DNA of 64,000 nucleotides from Phytophthora sp. 'mugwort' (GCA_033558025.1 JAUCEF010000012.1:2852001-2916000); one strand, 5' to 3'. Counted from the first letter of the stretch, positions 20,118 to 30,718 are shown. Notes: generated from the sequence alone by a model not told the origin. Numbers and translations are program-made.

Positions 20118-22099
20118 ATGATGCCCCTGGAAGACGCCATTGCGGCGCCCAGCGAGCAGCAGCCGCTCAAGATGAACGTGCAGCAGCAAGGCGTGATCCC
20201 GAACGTCTCGCGTCCGCGTCAGCTACGTTTCCAGAGACAGCGGGTCGCCACGTTTGCGGCGTTCGTGGGCTTCGGACTGGCGTCGTGGATTATGACGAAT
20301 GGTAGGTTAGTGTGGATCAATTATTGGTACCTATTGTGTATTGACTAACAATAATTCGGCGACGTGTGACCATGTTGAAGCGACATACGTGGAGCTAGGT
20401 GTGTTCCTGCGCGAGTTGCCCGAGCATTACAGTATCTACGCATACAGCATTTTGGCCCTGGAGTCGGCCAACCTGTACCCGCTGCTCTACATGCTATTGA
20501 ACGGTCGACAGCAGCTGCTAAGCCAATCGACAGTGATCTGGTGGATATTGGTGCAAGGCCTGGTGGTGGCCATGCTCATGAGTCTGTTATGGGGACAGAC
20601 GGCCTCCATATTTGGGTCGAGACATAGTGTGGCCATGCTGCTGTTGACCCATTTTGGGGGAATGGTGAGCACCACGTCCAGTGTGGTTTTTTACCCCTTT
20701 GTGGCGAGTTTCCCGCCCCTATTTACGACCGCGTTAGCTACAGGTGAAGGGCTCAGTGGCTCTCTGGCTGCGCTGCTGGGTATTATCCAAGACCCAGGAG
20801 GTGTGTTGAGGTTCTCCGTGTCGACTTTCTTCCTGATTTGCGGTATGGCGCATGCTAGAGCTTTTGTTATTGTTACGGTAGATTGACTCGGAGTCATTCT
20901 TTTGTGATATTTGTAGCTACAATTATGTGTGTGTCGCTGGCGGCATTTGCGTTCTTATTGTGCCACCCTTGGGCTCAAGCTGCAAAGACGGAAGAAAATT
21001 CAGTAACAACCAACAGGTCGAGTCAGGATCACAAGCAACAGGATCATGACTTGGAACTGGAAGAACGAGAGGCAGAAGAGGACATGCTGCTTGCTCAGAG
21101 CTCGTGTGGCAGTTTTGCTAGCTCGATGAGTGCAAGTACAGCGACGATTCCATCACCACTAGCGTCGCAGTGCGCTGAGACAGTGTCGACGGCTGCGGTA
21201 TTCCGACAGGTGTGGCCGCTGTTGGCTTGCCAGTGGGTGCTCGCGGCATTTTCGTTCGGATGGCTGCCGTCTACTATGCCGTATGTGTACAAGAAGTTTG
21301 CGGTGCGTAACTTAGAGGTTTTTTTTTTAAATTCTTCTTGGCCATCTGCTAACGGCATTCTTTAATTTTTAGCCGGGAGACGATGCAGAGACGGCGACGG
21401 CACGTTTCCAGACCACTTCTAGTATTGCAGCCCTCATTCTTTCTCCTCTAGCAAGTGTGTCCACAACGTAAGTAAAAGTGGCTAAAACATTGTTGTTTTA
21501 GTGATTGTTAACGTGGAAGTCTTTGTATGATGAAGGTGGTTGCGGCTCTACTATGTTCGGAGTATGACCTCTGTACTTGTAGCATTGGCGGTGAGCTTAC
21601 ACAAATTATTGTTATCGGTTTTATCAGTCTCGCTCATGATGTTTGCTTTTCATTGTGCTAAACTTTCAGTCGCTGTTGCTGTCGTTTTCGCTCACATCGA
21701 AGCCAGTGCTCAGCGACTACAGCCACGGATATTTATTGCGTGAGTCGTAGTGTCAACTCTTGCAACTTTTTCCAGACTGATAATGTCGATGTTACTTGAT
21801 GGTATTCAGCCCTGCTCGTCCACATTTTCTATCTGATTGGTTGCGCGTACACACAAACGATGCTATATCTCACTTTGAAACGCGCTGGAGGTAGGTGGGC
21901 AGAACGTTTGTGTGCCATCCAATTTGAAATCTCACTTGTTAAACAATGCAATTTTAATGGTACAGATATCCAGCACTCGGCAGGCTTTGCTCGACGTGTG
22001 TACCAGTGGAACGGCCTAGCTACTCAACTCGGTGCCATGTCCGGCACAGCTATTGCATTCCCGCTCATTTTGTGGTGCGAAAGTTTGTTTACTGCGTAA
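20118..22099 (+). CDS. SLC52-family riboflavin transporter-like protein
   Basis: Eight exons give 488 aa: 20118-20301, 20381-20842, 20917-21302, 21373-21467, 21536-21590, 21670-21739, 21810-21890, 21966-22099. All introns are 68-80 nt with GT-AG ends, and every junction keeps phase. Family signatures read through the junctions: NATYVELGVFLRELPEHYS (exon 1/2), FYPFVASFPPLFTTALATGEGLSG (exon 2), TARFQTTSSIAALILSPLAS (exon 4) and YQWNGLATQLGAMSGTAIAF (exon 8). SLC52 proteins have about 10-11 membrane helices and carry riboflavin across the plasma membrane; substrate here is inferred from family only. A long acidic cytoplasmic loop (about 228-270) separates the two halves. Two adjacent ATGs (20118, 20121) could each start. 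The protein faces the RXLR gene tail to tail with 246 nt between. Confidence 0.9.
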
Positions 22100-22345
22100 G
22101 AATCGGAATACCACATCTGAGATTTATTCAACGACAAAATCTAGCGTATCAAATAATTATTTTTCCAATGAATGAGCTGCATTACGCTCCGAAAGTCCAT
22201 TGCCCCGGACTTCACAAATTTATGCACTTCCGGTTATAAACCTAAAATCAGATTCCGATTTTACGCTTTGTTTGTGCGAATTTAAAAGTACTATTGGTAA
22301 GTATTGAGACTGTGTTAGTATTTTAACATGCCCAATTACATGCAG

Positions 22346-23971
22346 TTAAACGGCTTCGCTTTCTGCCCTTCTGATCTGTTGCATGAATGCGCTCAGCAGA
22401 CGCTCCTTGTCCTCCTTCGTGGTCCCCAGCTTGTTAAGAACATATGCCGGAGCTTTTCCGTCTGTCGCCCATTTTTCAAGTAGCTTCATCTCGATGTGCA
22501 TGCCTATCAGCTTCGTCCCCGAAGTCTCCTTTGCTGTCTTGATCATTCTTGAGAGAGCGACGTCATTGTAGTGAACCAGAAGCGTTTCGAAAACTGGCAC
22601 CGTCTTCGCGTCAGGATTCTCTCTCTTGAAAGTGGTGGCATACTCGAGCCATGTCCGATACTGTGGACGCGCGAAAATGTTTTCCGTTTCCTTGTCCAAC
22701 AAAAGCAACTTGAAAACGGTATCTGGGGTTTCATGTTTGCCCAGCCAAGCTCCAATTTGCAGCGTCTGCAAGTCTGAGGCCACGTGTTTTGTGGAGTGAA
22801 CAACAAGGTTTTCAAGGTATGCGGCTTCCAACGCCGTCTTGTCCGCCACCGATGCCCACAACAACTCAGAGGCGTACGCCGGGGGTTTTCCGTCTTTCGC
22901 CCATTTTTCGAGTAGCTTTTTCTCCATGTACGTGCTCATCATCTTCGTCCCCGAGGTCTCCTTTGCTGTCATGATCATTCTTGATAGAGCGATGTCGGTG
23001 TAGTGAGCCGAAAGCGTGTCAATAACCGGCGCAGTCTTCACGTGAGGATTCTCTCTCTTGAAACGAGTGGCATACTCGAGCCATGTGCTACACTGCGGGT
23101 TCGCAAAAATGTTGTCCGTTTCCTTGTCCAGCAAAAGCAGCTTGAAAACGGCATCGGGAGACTCGCGTCTTGCCAAACAATCATCAAGTTGTTGTGTTTG
23201 TAGTCTTGTGGCCAATTTCTCCCTGTTCTGAACCCTTTTCGCTGCAATCAGTAGCTCAGAAAGTCTTGCCTTCGTGAAGTGGGTCTGAAGTGTCTGGAAT
23301 AAAGTCGTTTTCTCGCCGGGGTTAAATTCATCCGCGTACCGGATCCACACATTTAATCCTGGATTGGCAAAAAGACCCGCGCCATCATTTTTCGCTAACT
23401 TTAGCGTCGCGAAGACTTTATCCGTAGTATAGCCTGCATCTCGCCAGACCTCGAGGTGCTGAATTTGCAGTTTTGTAGCGATCTCTTTCGTACTCTCCAC
23501 TTGTTTAGCTGCTTCAAGCATCTTTGCTAAGCCTTTATCACCGTACATTTTCACTAACGTCGGGATTGTTGACATTGTCTTCTCTGGGTGGTTCAAGTTG
23601 TAGTCGTCCACGTATTTAACCCAGGCAACGAGTCGGGGGTCCTCGAGAATGGTCTTCCCTGTTCTAGTCAGCTTTAATTTGCCAAATACCTCCTCCGCTG
23701 GTTTCCCATTTCTTAACCACCAGGCAAGCTTTTGTTTGTTGACAAATGTTGAGACAGAGTCAGCACCAGGGATCGACTTGATACTGAACGTTCTCTCTTC
23801 ACCATCGGTTTCGCTTATGAAGGCAGTCCTTAAAAACCTGCTGATGGGGACGTTATGCTCACCTGCAGTCAGAGAACAGGACGCGACGCTCTGTGGGGTG
23901 ATCTGTGAGCTATTCGCAGCACTTGAGAGGACGGCGGCAACTCCTAGCAGGACCACGAAGCAAAGACACAT
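22346..23971 (-). CDS. RXLR-dEER effector with LWY-type repeats
   Basis: 541 aa, single exon. Residues 1-19 (MCLCFVVLLGVAAVLSSAA) are a signal peptide; RFLR is at 45-48 and DGEER at 56-60, the canonical RXLR-dEER arrangement for secretion and delivery into plant cells. The C-terminal region is helical, with WY/LWY units at about 79-168, 170-258, 259-345 and 401-488 plus partial units at 346-400 and 489-534. Recurrent patterns are L..W...G, (V/D)FK.L.L, W..Y and AK. Units at about 266-345 and 410-489 are near copies (FKLLLLDKET, TWLEYAT.FKRENP, ALSRMI.TAKETSGTK), a recent internal duplication of about 432 bp. The frame is open 47 codons further upstream, but I chose Met at 23971 because the signal peptide starts there and an initiator motif lies at 24005-24020. 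The host target cannot be told from sequence. Confidence 0.95.
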   Translation of the reverse strand: MCLCFVVLLGVAAVLSSAANSSQITPQSVASCSLTAGEHNVPISRFLRTAFISETDGEERTFSIKSIPGADSVSTFVNKQKLAWWLRNGKPAEEVFGKLKLTRTGKTILEDPRLVAWVKYVDDYNLNHPEKTMSTIPTLVKMYGDKGLAKMLEAAKQVESTKEIATKLQIQHLEVWRDAGYTTDKVFATLKLAKNDGAGLFANPGLNVWIRYADEFNPGEKTTLFQTLQTHFTKARLSELLIAAKRVQNREKLATRLQTQQLDDCLARRESPDAVFKLLLLDKETDNIFANPQCSTWLEYATRFKRENPHVKTAPVIDTLSAHYTDIALSRMIMTAKETSGTKMMSTYMEKKLLEKWAKDGKPPAYASELLWASVADKTALEAAYLENLVVHSTKHVASDLQTLQIGAWLGKHETPDTVFKLLLLDKETENIFARPQYRTWLEYATTFKRENPDAKTVPVFETLLVHYNDVALSRMIKTAKETSGTKLIGMHIEMKLLEKWATDGKAPAYVLNKLGTTKEDKERLLSAFMQQIRRAESEAV

Positions 23972-24004
23972 GACGGCACCACTGGAGCTTCTCAAGTGAA
24001 GAGC

Positions 24005-24020
24005 GAGTTGCGGAGTGAGA
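24005..24020 (-). promoter_or_regulatory. Inr-like core promoter of the RXLR effector
   Basis: On the minus strand TCTCACTCCGCAACTC matches GCTCATTYYNCAWTTT at about 12 of 16 positions. It lies 34-49 nt upstream of the ATG at 23971 and inside the open upstream extension, so it argues against starting further upstream. Confidence 0.55.
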
Positions 24021-24493
24021 TGTGGAGAGTAGAGAGTGGATGGCTGAGCATGGCAGATAACGTTATACATGTACAAACGTTGTACAAAGTGTAGATCCCA
24101 TGATGAAAACATCGGAGTATTGGAACTGGATGGGCCATCCGATCACGATACTCCATCATGATAGACACTTCACAAAAACACGAGTTCGTGTTAGAACAGA
24201 AGACAGGGCTCAATTGAAGTCTCGTGAGGCATAACGATACTGTTGCGCTGTGTGCACCTGGAAATGGAGAAGAAGTGACTTTCTTGTTGATCGCGCTTGC
24301 AAGTGCGTTCTGAGCCCCCCCCCCCCTCCACAATGGATTTATCACAGCAACGTTCTTAAACTACCTCAGCCAGTCATTATTCATCGCTATTATACTTAAG
24401 TACATGTACATGTAAAAACACTCGGACCATCGTCAAAATGATAACTTCAACAATCTGTGACGCGTATAAAGGGAGCAGCGTTCATTTTCTGTC
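24021..24493. other. Intergenic spacer between two divergent effector-type genes
   Basis: Short spacer between the RXLR gene (-) and the CRN pseudogene (+). It contains interrupted inverted arms (CATGATG near 24100 and GGAGTAT at 24113-24119, facing ATACTCC and ATCATG at about 24149-24161) and a C12-13 run at about 24315. No gene. Confidence 0.6.
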
Positions 24494-24509
24494 TCTCATT
24501 CGAGAATCT
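24494..24509 (+). promoter_or_regulatory. Inr-like core promoter of the CRN pseudogene
   Basis: TCTCATTCGAGAATCT matches the oomycete initiator at about 12 of 16 positions, 17-32 nt before the ATG at 24526. It appears intact although the gene behind it is broken. Confidence 0.55.
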
Positions 24510-24575
24510 GCCACCTGAAGGAAATATGGTGAGGTTCTTGTGTGTGATCGTCGGTGTGGCAGGAAAGCGCGTTCA

Positions 24576-24646
24576 TGTAGCGGTGGTGGTGGTGGTGGGG
24601 GGGGGGTCGAAGAAGCAGGCCCAGCCCATTCACCGGGCGACGTCCA
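24576..24646 (+). repeat. Truncated 5' LTR fragment
   Basis: Shares the start TGTAG(C/T)GG and the block gaagca(g/a)gcccc/agcccattcaccggg(c/t)gacgtcca with 27153-27205. It contains expanded ggt repeats and a G10 run. Identity stops at gtcca, where RNase H-type coding sequence begins. Confidence 0.75.
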
Positions 24647-24779
24647 GTTCGACGAACTGGATGAGAGACAGCCTACTCGACTACGCTAAGATAACCCGTT
24701 CCTTACAAGACACTATAGATAATGCATTAACCCATGCAAGCAAGCGAACGAAGAGGGTAGCAGCTGGAACGCTATCAAC

Positions 24780-27000
24780 CTGACTGACGAATAGCGGACG
24801 GCGTATCACGCAGTGAAGGAATCGCTGGCAAATAGCTTAAAGCTTGAATGCCCACGAGAGGACGCGACCATGCGCGTGATGGCAGACGCGAGCGACGTTG
24901 GTTAGAGTGTAGTGGTAGGCCAGGTACTCAAATGGAGAGCTGACGCACCTGTTCACGAGCAACAGCACGATTGCTTATATGCCTGAGCGGAGCGTTTACT
25001 GGATCGCAGTGCCACTGGAGCATTATAGAGAAAGAAGCGTATCCGATTGTATGTGTTGTGCAAGTTGAGCTACTTGCTCCTACGACCGAAAGGTTTCCAG
25101 CTTTACTGCGACCACAGAAACTTGATTTATGTTTTCGCACCTGAGGCGGAAGCGAAGAAGCATATTTGCGGGAAATTGTTGCGGTGGGCAACTAAACTGA
25201 TGGAATATAAATATGAGATCCAGCACATCGAAGGCACATCGAATGTGTGGAGTGACATGGTGTCCCGTTGGGCAGGGAACCATACACATGAGACTCGCTT
25301 AAGGCAAATGACAGTTCGCCCAAGAGGTGTATCGTTCCCAGCAAAGCCAGCAGCAAGCAAACGGAAACGGCTTCTTCGAAAACGCAAACAGCGACACAGT
25401 GAGAGGACATCAAACGGGTCAGCAGAGCCATCACGGTTCACCATCCCCCAATTGAACGACCCGGATTTTGATTGCCCAAGCCGGAAAGTGATCGTCAAGT
25501 CACAGATCACGAATAAGGAGTTCCAACCGCCCAATGCAGTGGGAGATGACAATGAGGGGTGGTATATCGATGGTAAATTATGGATCCCGACCAAGACGAA
25601 AGCTTAGTGCAGCGCATACTGTAGTAGCACATTGTGGACCGCAAGGACACCGTGGCAGAGAGGCTGCAATGGCGTCGATACGGAGATTGTCTACCTGGTC
25701 CGCCTGAGAGCGCGGGTGGAGAAATTTCTTTCGACTTGCTTGCTGTGCCATCGTATTAAAGGGGGTAAGATAATCCAGAGACCGTGGGGAGAAACGTACC
25801 GAACAAATGAGCGCAACGGTGCCCTACACTGGGATTTCTTATACCTAGGCAACAGCTTTGCTTGCGACAGCTACCTATTGGTGCTTGAGGACGAAGCGAC
25901 ACATTTTTGCGAGCTGGCACCGTGCTCTAGCCCGACAAGCACATTTGCAGTCGAGGCCATCCTAGCATGGCATAGTCGGTATGACATCCCGCTATTGTGG
26001 ATTAGTGACCAAGGGTCACACTTCAAGAATGAAGTGGTAGCGGAGGTCTGCCGACGCCTCAAGTCAAAGCAACAATTCACTGTGGCATACAGCCGCTGGA
26101 TTAATGGCAGCATTGAGCGTGCCAACCGAGATATCATCCAGGTCCTGCGGGCTATGCTTAGAGTACGAAGTTGACACACATGATTGGACGTATTTCGTAC
26201 CAATTCTGCAAGGGAACTTGAACCACACGCCCGTTCCTCTTTGGGTAACATGGCCCCGGTCGAGTTGTTTTGTGGACTTCCACTACCATCACCTTCGGAT
26301 TGTTACGTAGATCCGAAACAGCGGAAGATATTATCCCTACCAGGACAAATCAGGCGACATCGAGCCTTGGCTTGCAGCAATAAAGACCAGCGTCCGATCT
26401 ATGCACAAACCGATGTTCACTGCACGCGCACAACAGCTGAGCGCAATAAACGGCGCCACCAAATGCGAAGCAAGCCAAATTCGACGTGGGCGATTACTTA
26501 TTGAGGTCAAGGGTAGACCATAAACACCAAGACAAAATTACTAGCGACTGGATTGGGCCGTACCAAGTCATCCGAGTTGACAAGCATTCTTTCGTAGTGC
26601 GGCACCTCGTGACCGGCGAGGAACAGACGTCCACGTCTCTAGGTTGAAGCTTTATGCTGACAACTCGCTGCAGATCTCAGAAGCGATTCGTGAGCATGTA
26701 GCGGCTCAAGGCCAATTGTTAGCGGTCTAAGAGCTGCTTGACTGTACATGGAAAGCAGAGAAGAAATACTATGATGTTCTAGTGAGCTGGAAGGGCTTGG
26801 AGCCTATTGAGGACTCCCCGGAATCAGCTAAGTCTTTGGCAAAAGTCATACCGGTGCTGTTAAAAAAGTTCGCAGAGCAACGTGGAGATCCTCGGTTCGA
26901 GCAACATGTATTGGCACTGATCCCGACGCAGTCGGCGACGGAGTGACCGACGTGCTTCAACTGTTGATACCGAGATGACGACACAACGTCACAGATTTTG
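24780..27000 (+). pseudogene. Gypsy pol remnant: RNase H, integrase, chromodomain
   Basis: RNase H traces start with MADASDVG near 24880 and continue through RPKGFQLYCDHRNLIYVF and KLLRWATKLMEYKYEIQHIEG (25090-25240). The integrase has a zinc-binding CLLCHRIKGG (about 25740), then all three catalytic positions in readable form: HWDFLYLG (D), WISDQGSHFKN (D) and NGSIERANRD (E) at about 25830, 26000 and 26105. A frameshift near 26170 leads to further integrase sequence. A chromodomain-like YDVLVSWKGLEPIEDS lies at about 26770-26820. Frame changes and stops occur at several points. This family differs from the element at 5773-11462. Confidence 0.85.
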
Positions 27001-27152
27001 TTTTCGACATCTTTTCGACACATACGATATTTTGACATTTCGACAAACTAATTTCGACACCGACTCAAACAGGCCCGAGTGACAGCTCAGAAAATCTTGA
27101 GTGGCTTTGAACGAACAGGGCCCGACTGACTGGGCAACGCTTGGAAGGGCGG

Positions 27153-27462
27153 TGTAGTGGGGTTTTTTAAGAAGCAAGCCCCGCCCATTCACCGGGTGAC
27201 GTCCACGAACAGACGTCGCCAAGCTGGCACTAGAATAGGGCAGAAAGTAGAGAAACCAATGTGCAACCGATAGAGAGGTCGTTGGCAGAAGGCGCTTTGG
27301 TAGAAGACGCTTTGGCAGAAGACGTTCTGCAGAAGTCGCCGACACAGCTAGAGGAAGAGATCACTTTTTAAGTTTTACCTCCAAACCATCAACAGAGCTT
27401 TAGTTTGCCCGGTTGTTGCATACTCCAATAATTCATCCACCTTAGCAGAACTTGTTCTAAAT
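27153..27462 (+). repeat. 3' LTR (right end approximate)
   Basis: It starts TGTAGTGGGG after a purine-rich tract. Inside, at about 27289-27345, are four imperfect 15-bp tandem copies of ttgg(c/t)agaag(g/a)cgct. The true 3' end could be as early as about 27420 (ttgttgca); the 5' partner is too truncated to decide. Confidence 0.55.
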
Positions 27463-28517
27463 AAGCGCCAGCTTCCCTCGTAGTGTTCCGAAACCTACTA
27501 CAGTGCAGGTGGACAAGCGCGACTCGGTGGAGGGCTTGAACAAGGCGCTTAAGGCGAGGAAGATGTATTACTTGTTCCCTGCGGACGAGCTGCAGCACCT
27601 TTTGGCGAAGCAGAGCGACAGTGGCAAATGACTGCGAGATGACGACCCTGCTGTACTCGTATTGGAGGAAAGGAGGATTCATTCAAGACACCAAAAGATG
27701 GTTTAATACGGCACAGTTGAAGCCGACGTGGACAATTGATACGGTCCTGTCAGCCAACCAGATACGTCGAAACAAATTCACGTGCTGGCGAGGATTCCAC
27801 GGTCTACGGCCGGTTGAGCCGGGATGACGGCGTATGGGACGCAAATGACTTGCCCTCCAGTTCAATTATGTGGCAGTTAGTTGTTGGAGTTTCCTCGGGA
27901 GATGTGTGCTCAGGAACGGCGCTAATTGCGGATCGACAGTTCTATTTGCTTACCAACTTGCACATGTGGATTAATGACGATGACACATTTGTGAATTACA
28001 TGAGTACAGACTGTAAGATAGACATGAAACTTCATCCGAGACTTAACCCCTGGATGAAAACAAGCGACGGGATCGGGAAGCAGACGTTGGAGAAACGCAA
28101 TTTTCGTTCCGCATGCCATAAGTTATCGTGACGCAGCTCCTTCCTGACCACACGAAGTTGGCGGAGTCCACCAGTTCAGCCTCCACAGTGATATTTGCTG
28201 GTATACAGCTGATTTCGACTTCGTAATCGTTAAAGTTGCCGTACCACCCCCACATATTCAGCTCGTTCGATGCAAAATGTCCCTCGCAGCATAATGTTCC
28301 CGTGTTGGGGTTCTTTGGTGCTTTCCAACGAGAATTTGATCACTCCTACGTCATTACTCAAATCACTGATTGGAGCCTAAACAAAATGACACTCATCGTT
28401 ATCAGATATTGGTCTCTCTGGTAGTATTATGTGCGCCAAAATGGAGTTCCGATTAGATATGTTGGTGGTGGGTTCGATGGATCAGCGAATAAAGATCAAT
28501 ATCAATCGTACGCTTGA

Positions 28518-28940
28518 CCAGCGATCGGACAATTCACTATAGAAATTGATTGGGAGGCTCGTCAAAGCAGTAATAATAAGGGCAATACCCGATGTCGCAA
28601 TAATAATTATTCAGTAATATCCGTAATAATATCCCGTTGTACGGGTATGTAATTTTTGAATATTATCGTGACTGCGGTGGGTATCGATGTGTGTCCCAAG
28701 TAAAACAATTTTCTCAAAAGCGTGATTTGTATAAGTGTTTTACTTTTCATCAGGTAAGAGATAATACCTCCGACACAGGTTAGCTACCGCTTGTTTGGGT
28801 TCATCATGGATCGTAGGCGTTGTGCGTGGGAATTTATTCCCGAGGGCATGTTGAGGGGTGAATCATGACTGTGAAGGAGGGCAGTCTTTTATCTACTAGA
28901 TGAATCACGTGTTTTACCATTCCGTTTGCTAGCTACGTGT
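28518..28940. other. AT-rich spacer between CRN pseudogene and hAT remnant
   Basis: No coding sequence. It contains runs of ataataat and a small palindromic cccgttgtacggg near 28632. It may include one end of the hAT element, but no terminal repeat was recognised. Confidence 0.45.
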
Positions 28941-28950
28941 TACTTGTGCT

Positions 28951-30472
28951 CTAGTTGTGGTGCTCGGCGACCTCACTCTCACGGTTAGCAAGCGAGTTGT
29001 TGCTCCAGAGAGCACGGTTGGCACGAAGAAACACAATCATCTCGAAATGAGCCGGAAGAAGACGACCGCGCTGTGACATCATCACCAGCTTGCACTGGGA
29101 GAAAAGTCGCTCAACCCGGTTGCTGGTCGGGGGAATTAAACGCATAGTCCTGGTGCGTAACCGTAGTGGCCATTCACGGGCGCTTCGCTTGGCGGAGAGC
29201 GACAGCAGCGAAGTTCTCCTTGGTGCGCTTCGTCGTTGTTGGCTGTACCGCTGGTAGCTCGAACCGATTAATTGCCCGCTCGTCGGCGGCTGAGAGACGC
29301 CGGTCACGAAGGAGCTTGACAACCGCAATTTCAAACTCTCGTGACTGGACGGTGCGTGCGTCCGACGTCAAGTACGCCGCCATCGACGGATACCTGGCCA
29401 TCACGGCGTCGAGAAGTACGCGCACATCCGCCTACGAGCATTGCTCGCTCTGCAGCTGGACGCACACGCTGTCGAGTTCATTCAACGCACACGCTGTCGA
29501 GTTCTTTCAACTGGCTGGTGAGCTGAACAATTTTCCGATGGGTGCTTGGGCGAGGAACCAAATTCTCTACACTGGAGACCATCCTCGCAGCATCCCGGGT
29601 CTCAAGGTATCGAGCGAGCATCTTCTACGTAGACGACCAGCGTGTAAGGTTTGCCTTCTTCGCCTTTAATTCGGTATGCTTCATAAGCTGGGCGAGGTTG
29701 TTGGGCGTGCGAAGCTGAACACCGAGAGCTTGAACCTCGTCCACAATGTCCTTATGTTCGGCGATGAAGCGTATCACGGTGAGTTAAAGCGATGGCTCGC
29801 ACATTCGACAAAGAGCGCCGACAGACGAGCCGCAATCGCTTGGTTCGTGACGCATTTGTTGCCCACGCAAAACTGGGTCATATCAAGTCGCTTGTGGTAG
29901 ACCCCGAGCACATTCTCGATCATCTCGATATGAGCGTCCGCGGTCTGGCCGTCCTCGGCTGGCGAGATTGCCAACAGTGGCTGCTCGCGCTCTTTGTTCT
30001 TGGCATATACTGCGTAGATCGCCACAAAGTGCATCGGTTCGCACGTCCATCCGTCGAACATGAGCCCGAAGCAGTCCCCCATGCGACTAGCAAGCTTGGT
30101 GCCGACGTTTCTTGGCTATGTGTAGCGCAGCAGGGTCTTTGATGAGATCGGTTGGAGACGCGACATCGATCGGGTAAGTGGGTCGTCGACCACAGCAAGA
30201 GCGTGGTTGCGCCTGATAACCCACTCCATCCACTTGTAGATCCCCACCTTCTTCTCGTCGACGAAGCCGTGTTGCGCTAGCGTGCCGGAGCGTGGGTGCT
30301 GATTAGCAGCGAAGATCTCAGCATGATCCGAGTGCTTGGCGACGAGATGGCTCATTAGGTTCGAATATTCTGTGCGTGTGGTCTGCTTGCGCGTGGTGTC
30401 GCAGCTCTTGCACTTGAAGACGCCGTCGCCGCAGGCAGCGAAGATAAAGTTGCAAAGAACATTGGAGGACAT
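28951..30472 (-). pseudogene. Broken hAT-superfamily transposase
   Basis: An ATG at 30472 opens a frame with a BED-type zinc finger (FKCKSCDTTRKQ ... YSNLMSHLVAKHSDH, two Cys and two His). After a break near 30116, 30082-29774 continues with MFDGWTCEPMHFVAIYAVY, typical of the hAT catalytic core. 29425-29174 and 29334-28951 cover the C-terminal region, including LIPPTSNRVERLFSQCKLVM and the FLRANRALWSNN end typical of the dimerisation domain. At least three frame changes separate the parts. Short repeated blocks (cacgctgtcgagttc twice at 29465-29505) mark a local duplication. Not functional. Confidence 0.85.
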
Positions 30473-30648
30473 GGTGGCTGGTCGGTTGAAAGTTCGAGAA
30501 TGATGCAACCCCTCAGGTATCGGGGCTGCTTGAGCTTTGGGGCCAAGAGAACCAACCAGTGTTGGCTCCCCTAATAGAGCAATGTTGAAGATAAATACTA
30601 TTATTACTGGTCCAATTAGATATTTTACGGATCGGGCGATTTCTCAAT

Positions 30649-30690
30649 AGAGAGATTTCGGAGTCCATTTCCGCATCCGTACCCGTATAC
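30649..30690. repeat. Left terminal inverted repeat of the Harbinger element
   Basis: Reads agagagatttcggag then a diverged stretch and ccgtacccgtat. By eye it pairs with the reverse complement of 32657-32698 at roughly 33-36 of 42 positions. Just inside is a second inverted pair, tacccgta and tacgggta. Confidence 0.85.
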
Positions 30691-30718
30691 GCGCAGGTAC
30701 GGGTAAGGAAAACTATTT

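Larger units (their letters stand above)
24576..27462 (+). mobile_element. Internally deleted gypsy-type LTR retrotransposon inserted in the CRN gene
   Basis: It begins TGTAGCGG (24576), matching TGTAGTGG at 27153. About 70 bp of 5' LTR (to 24646) joins directly to RNase H sequence, so most of the LTR, gag, protease and RT are missing. The 3' LTR starts at 27153 after a purine-rich tract (ggaagggcgg). The right end is placed just before the CRN sequence resumes and is uncertain. The hexamer AAGCGC occurs at both flanks (24565-24570 and 27463-27468) and may be a remnant of the target duplication, though five bases lie between it and the left LTR. Confidence 0.8.
24526..28517 (+). pseudogene. 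Crinkler (CRN) effector gene split by an LTR element
   Basis: 24526-24570 encodes MVRFLCVIVGVAG, the standard opening of Crinkler N-terminal domains. The similarity stops abruptly at an LTR (24576). It resumes at about 27463 with ASFP, then VDKRDSVEGLNKALKARKMYY and LQHLLAK at 27590-27610, a variant of the LxLFLAK motif. So a retroelement of about 2.9 kb sits within the first 15-20 codons. The downstream part also has an in-frame TGA at 27629-27631 and several frameshifts. The C-terminal region (about 27840-28517) keeps traces of a chymotrypsin-fold peptidase: SGTALIADRQFYLLTNLHMW (catalytic His position, 27952-27969), FDHSYVITQITD, and GLSGS (28411-28425, catalytic Ser position), ending near VGGGFDGSANKD. 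CRNs act inside host cells; this copy cannot be functional. Confidence 0.85.

Noticed and set aside
23972..24112. 47-codon upstream extension of the RXLR effector
   Set aside because: It would bury the signal peptide internally, and it overlaps the initiator-like motif at 24005-24020.
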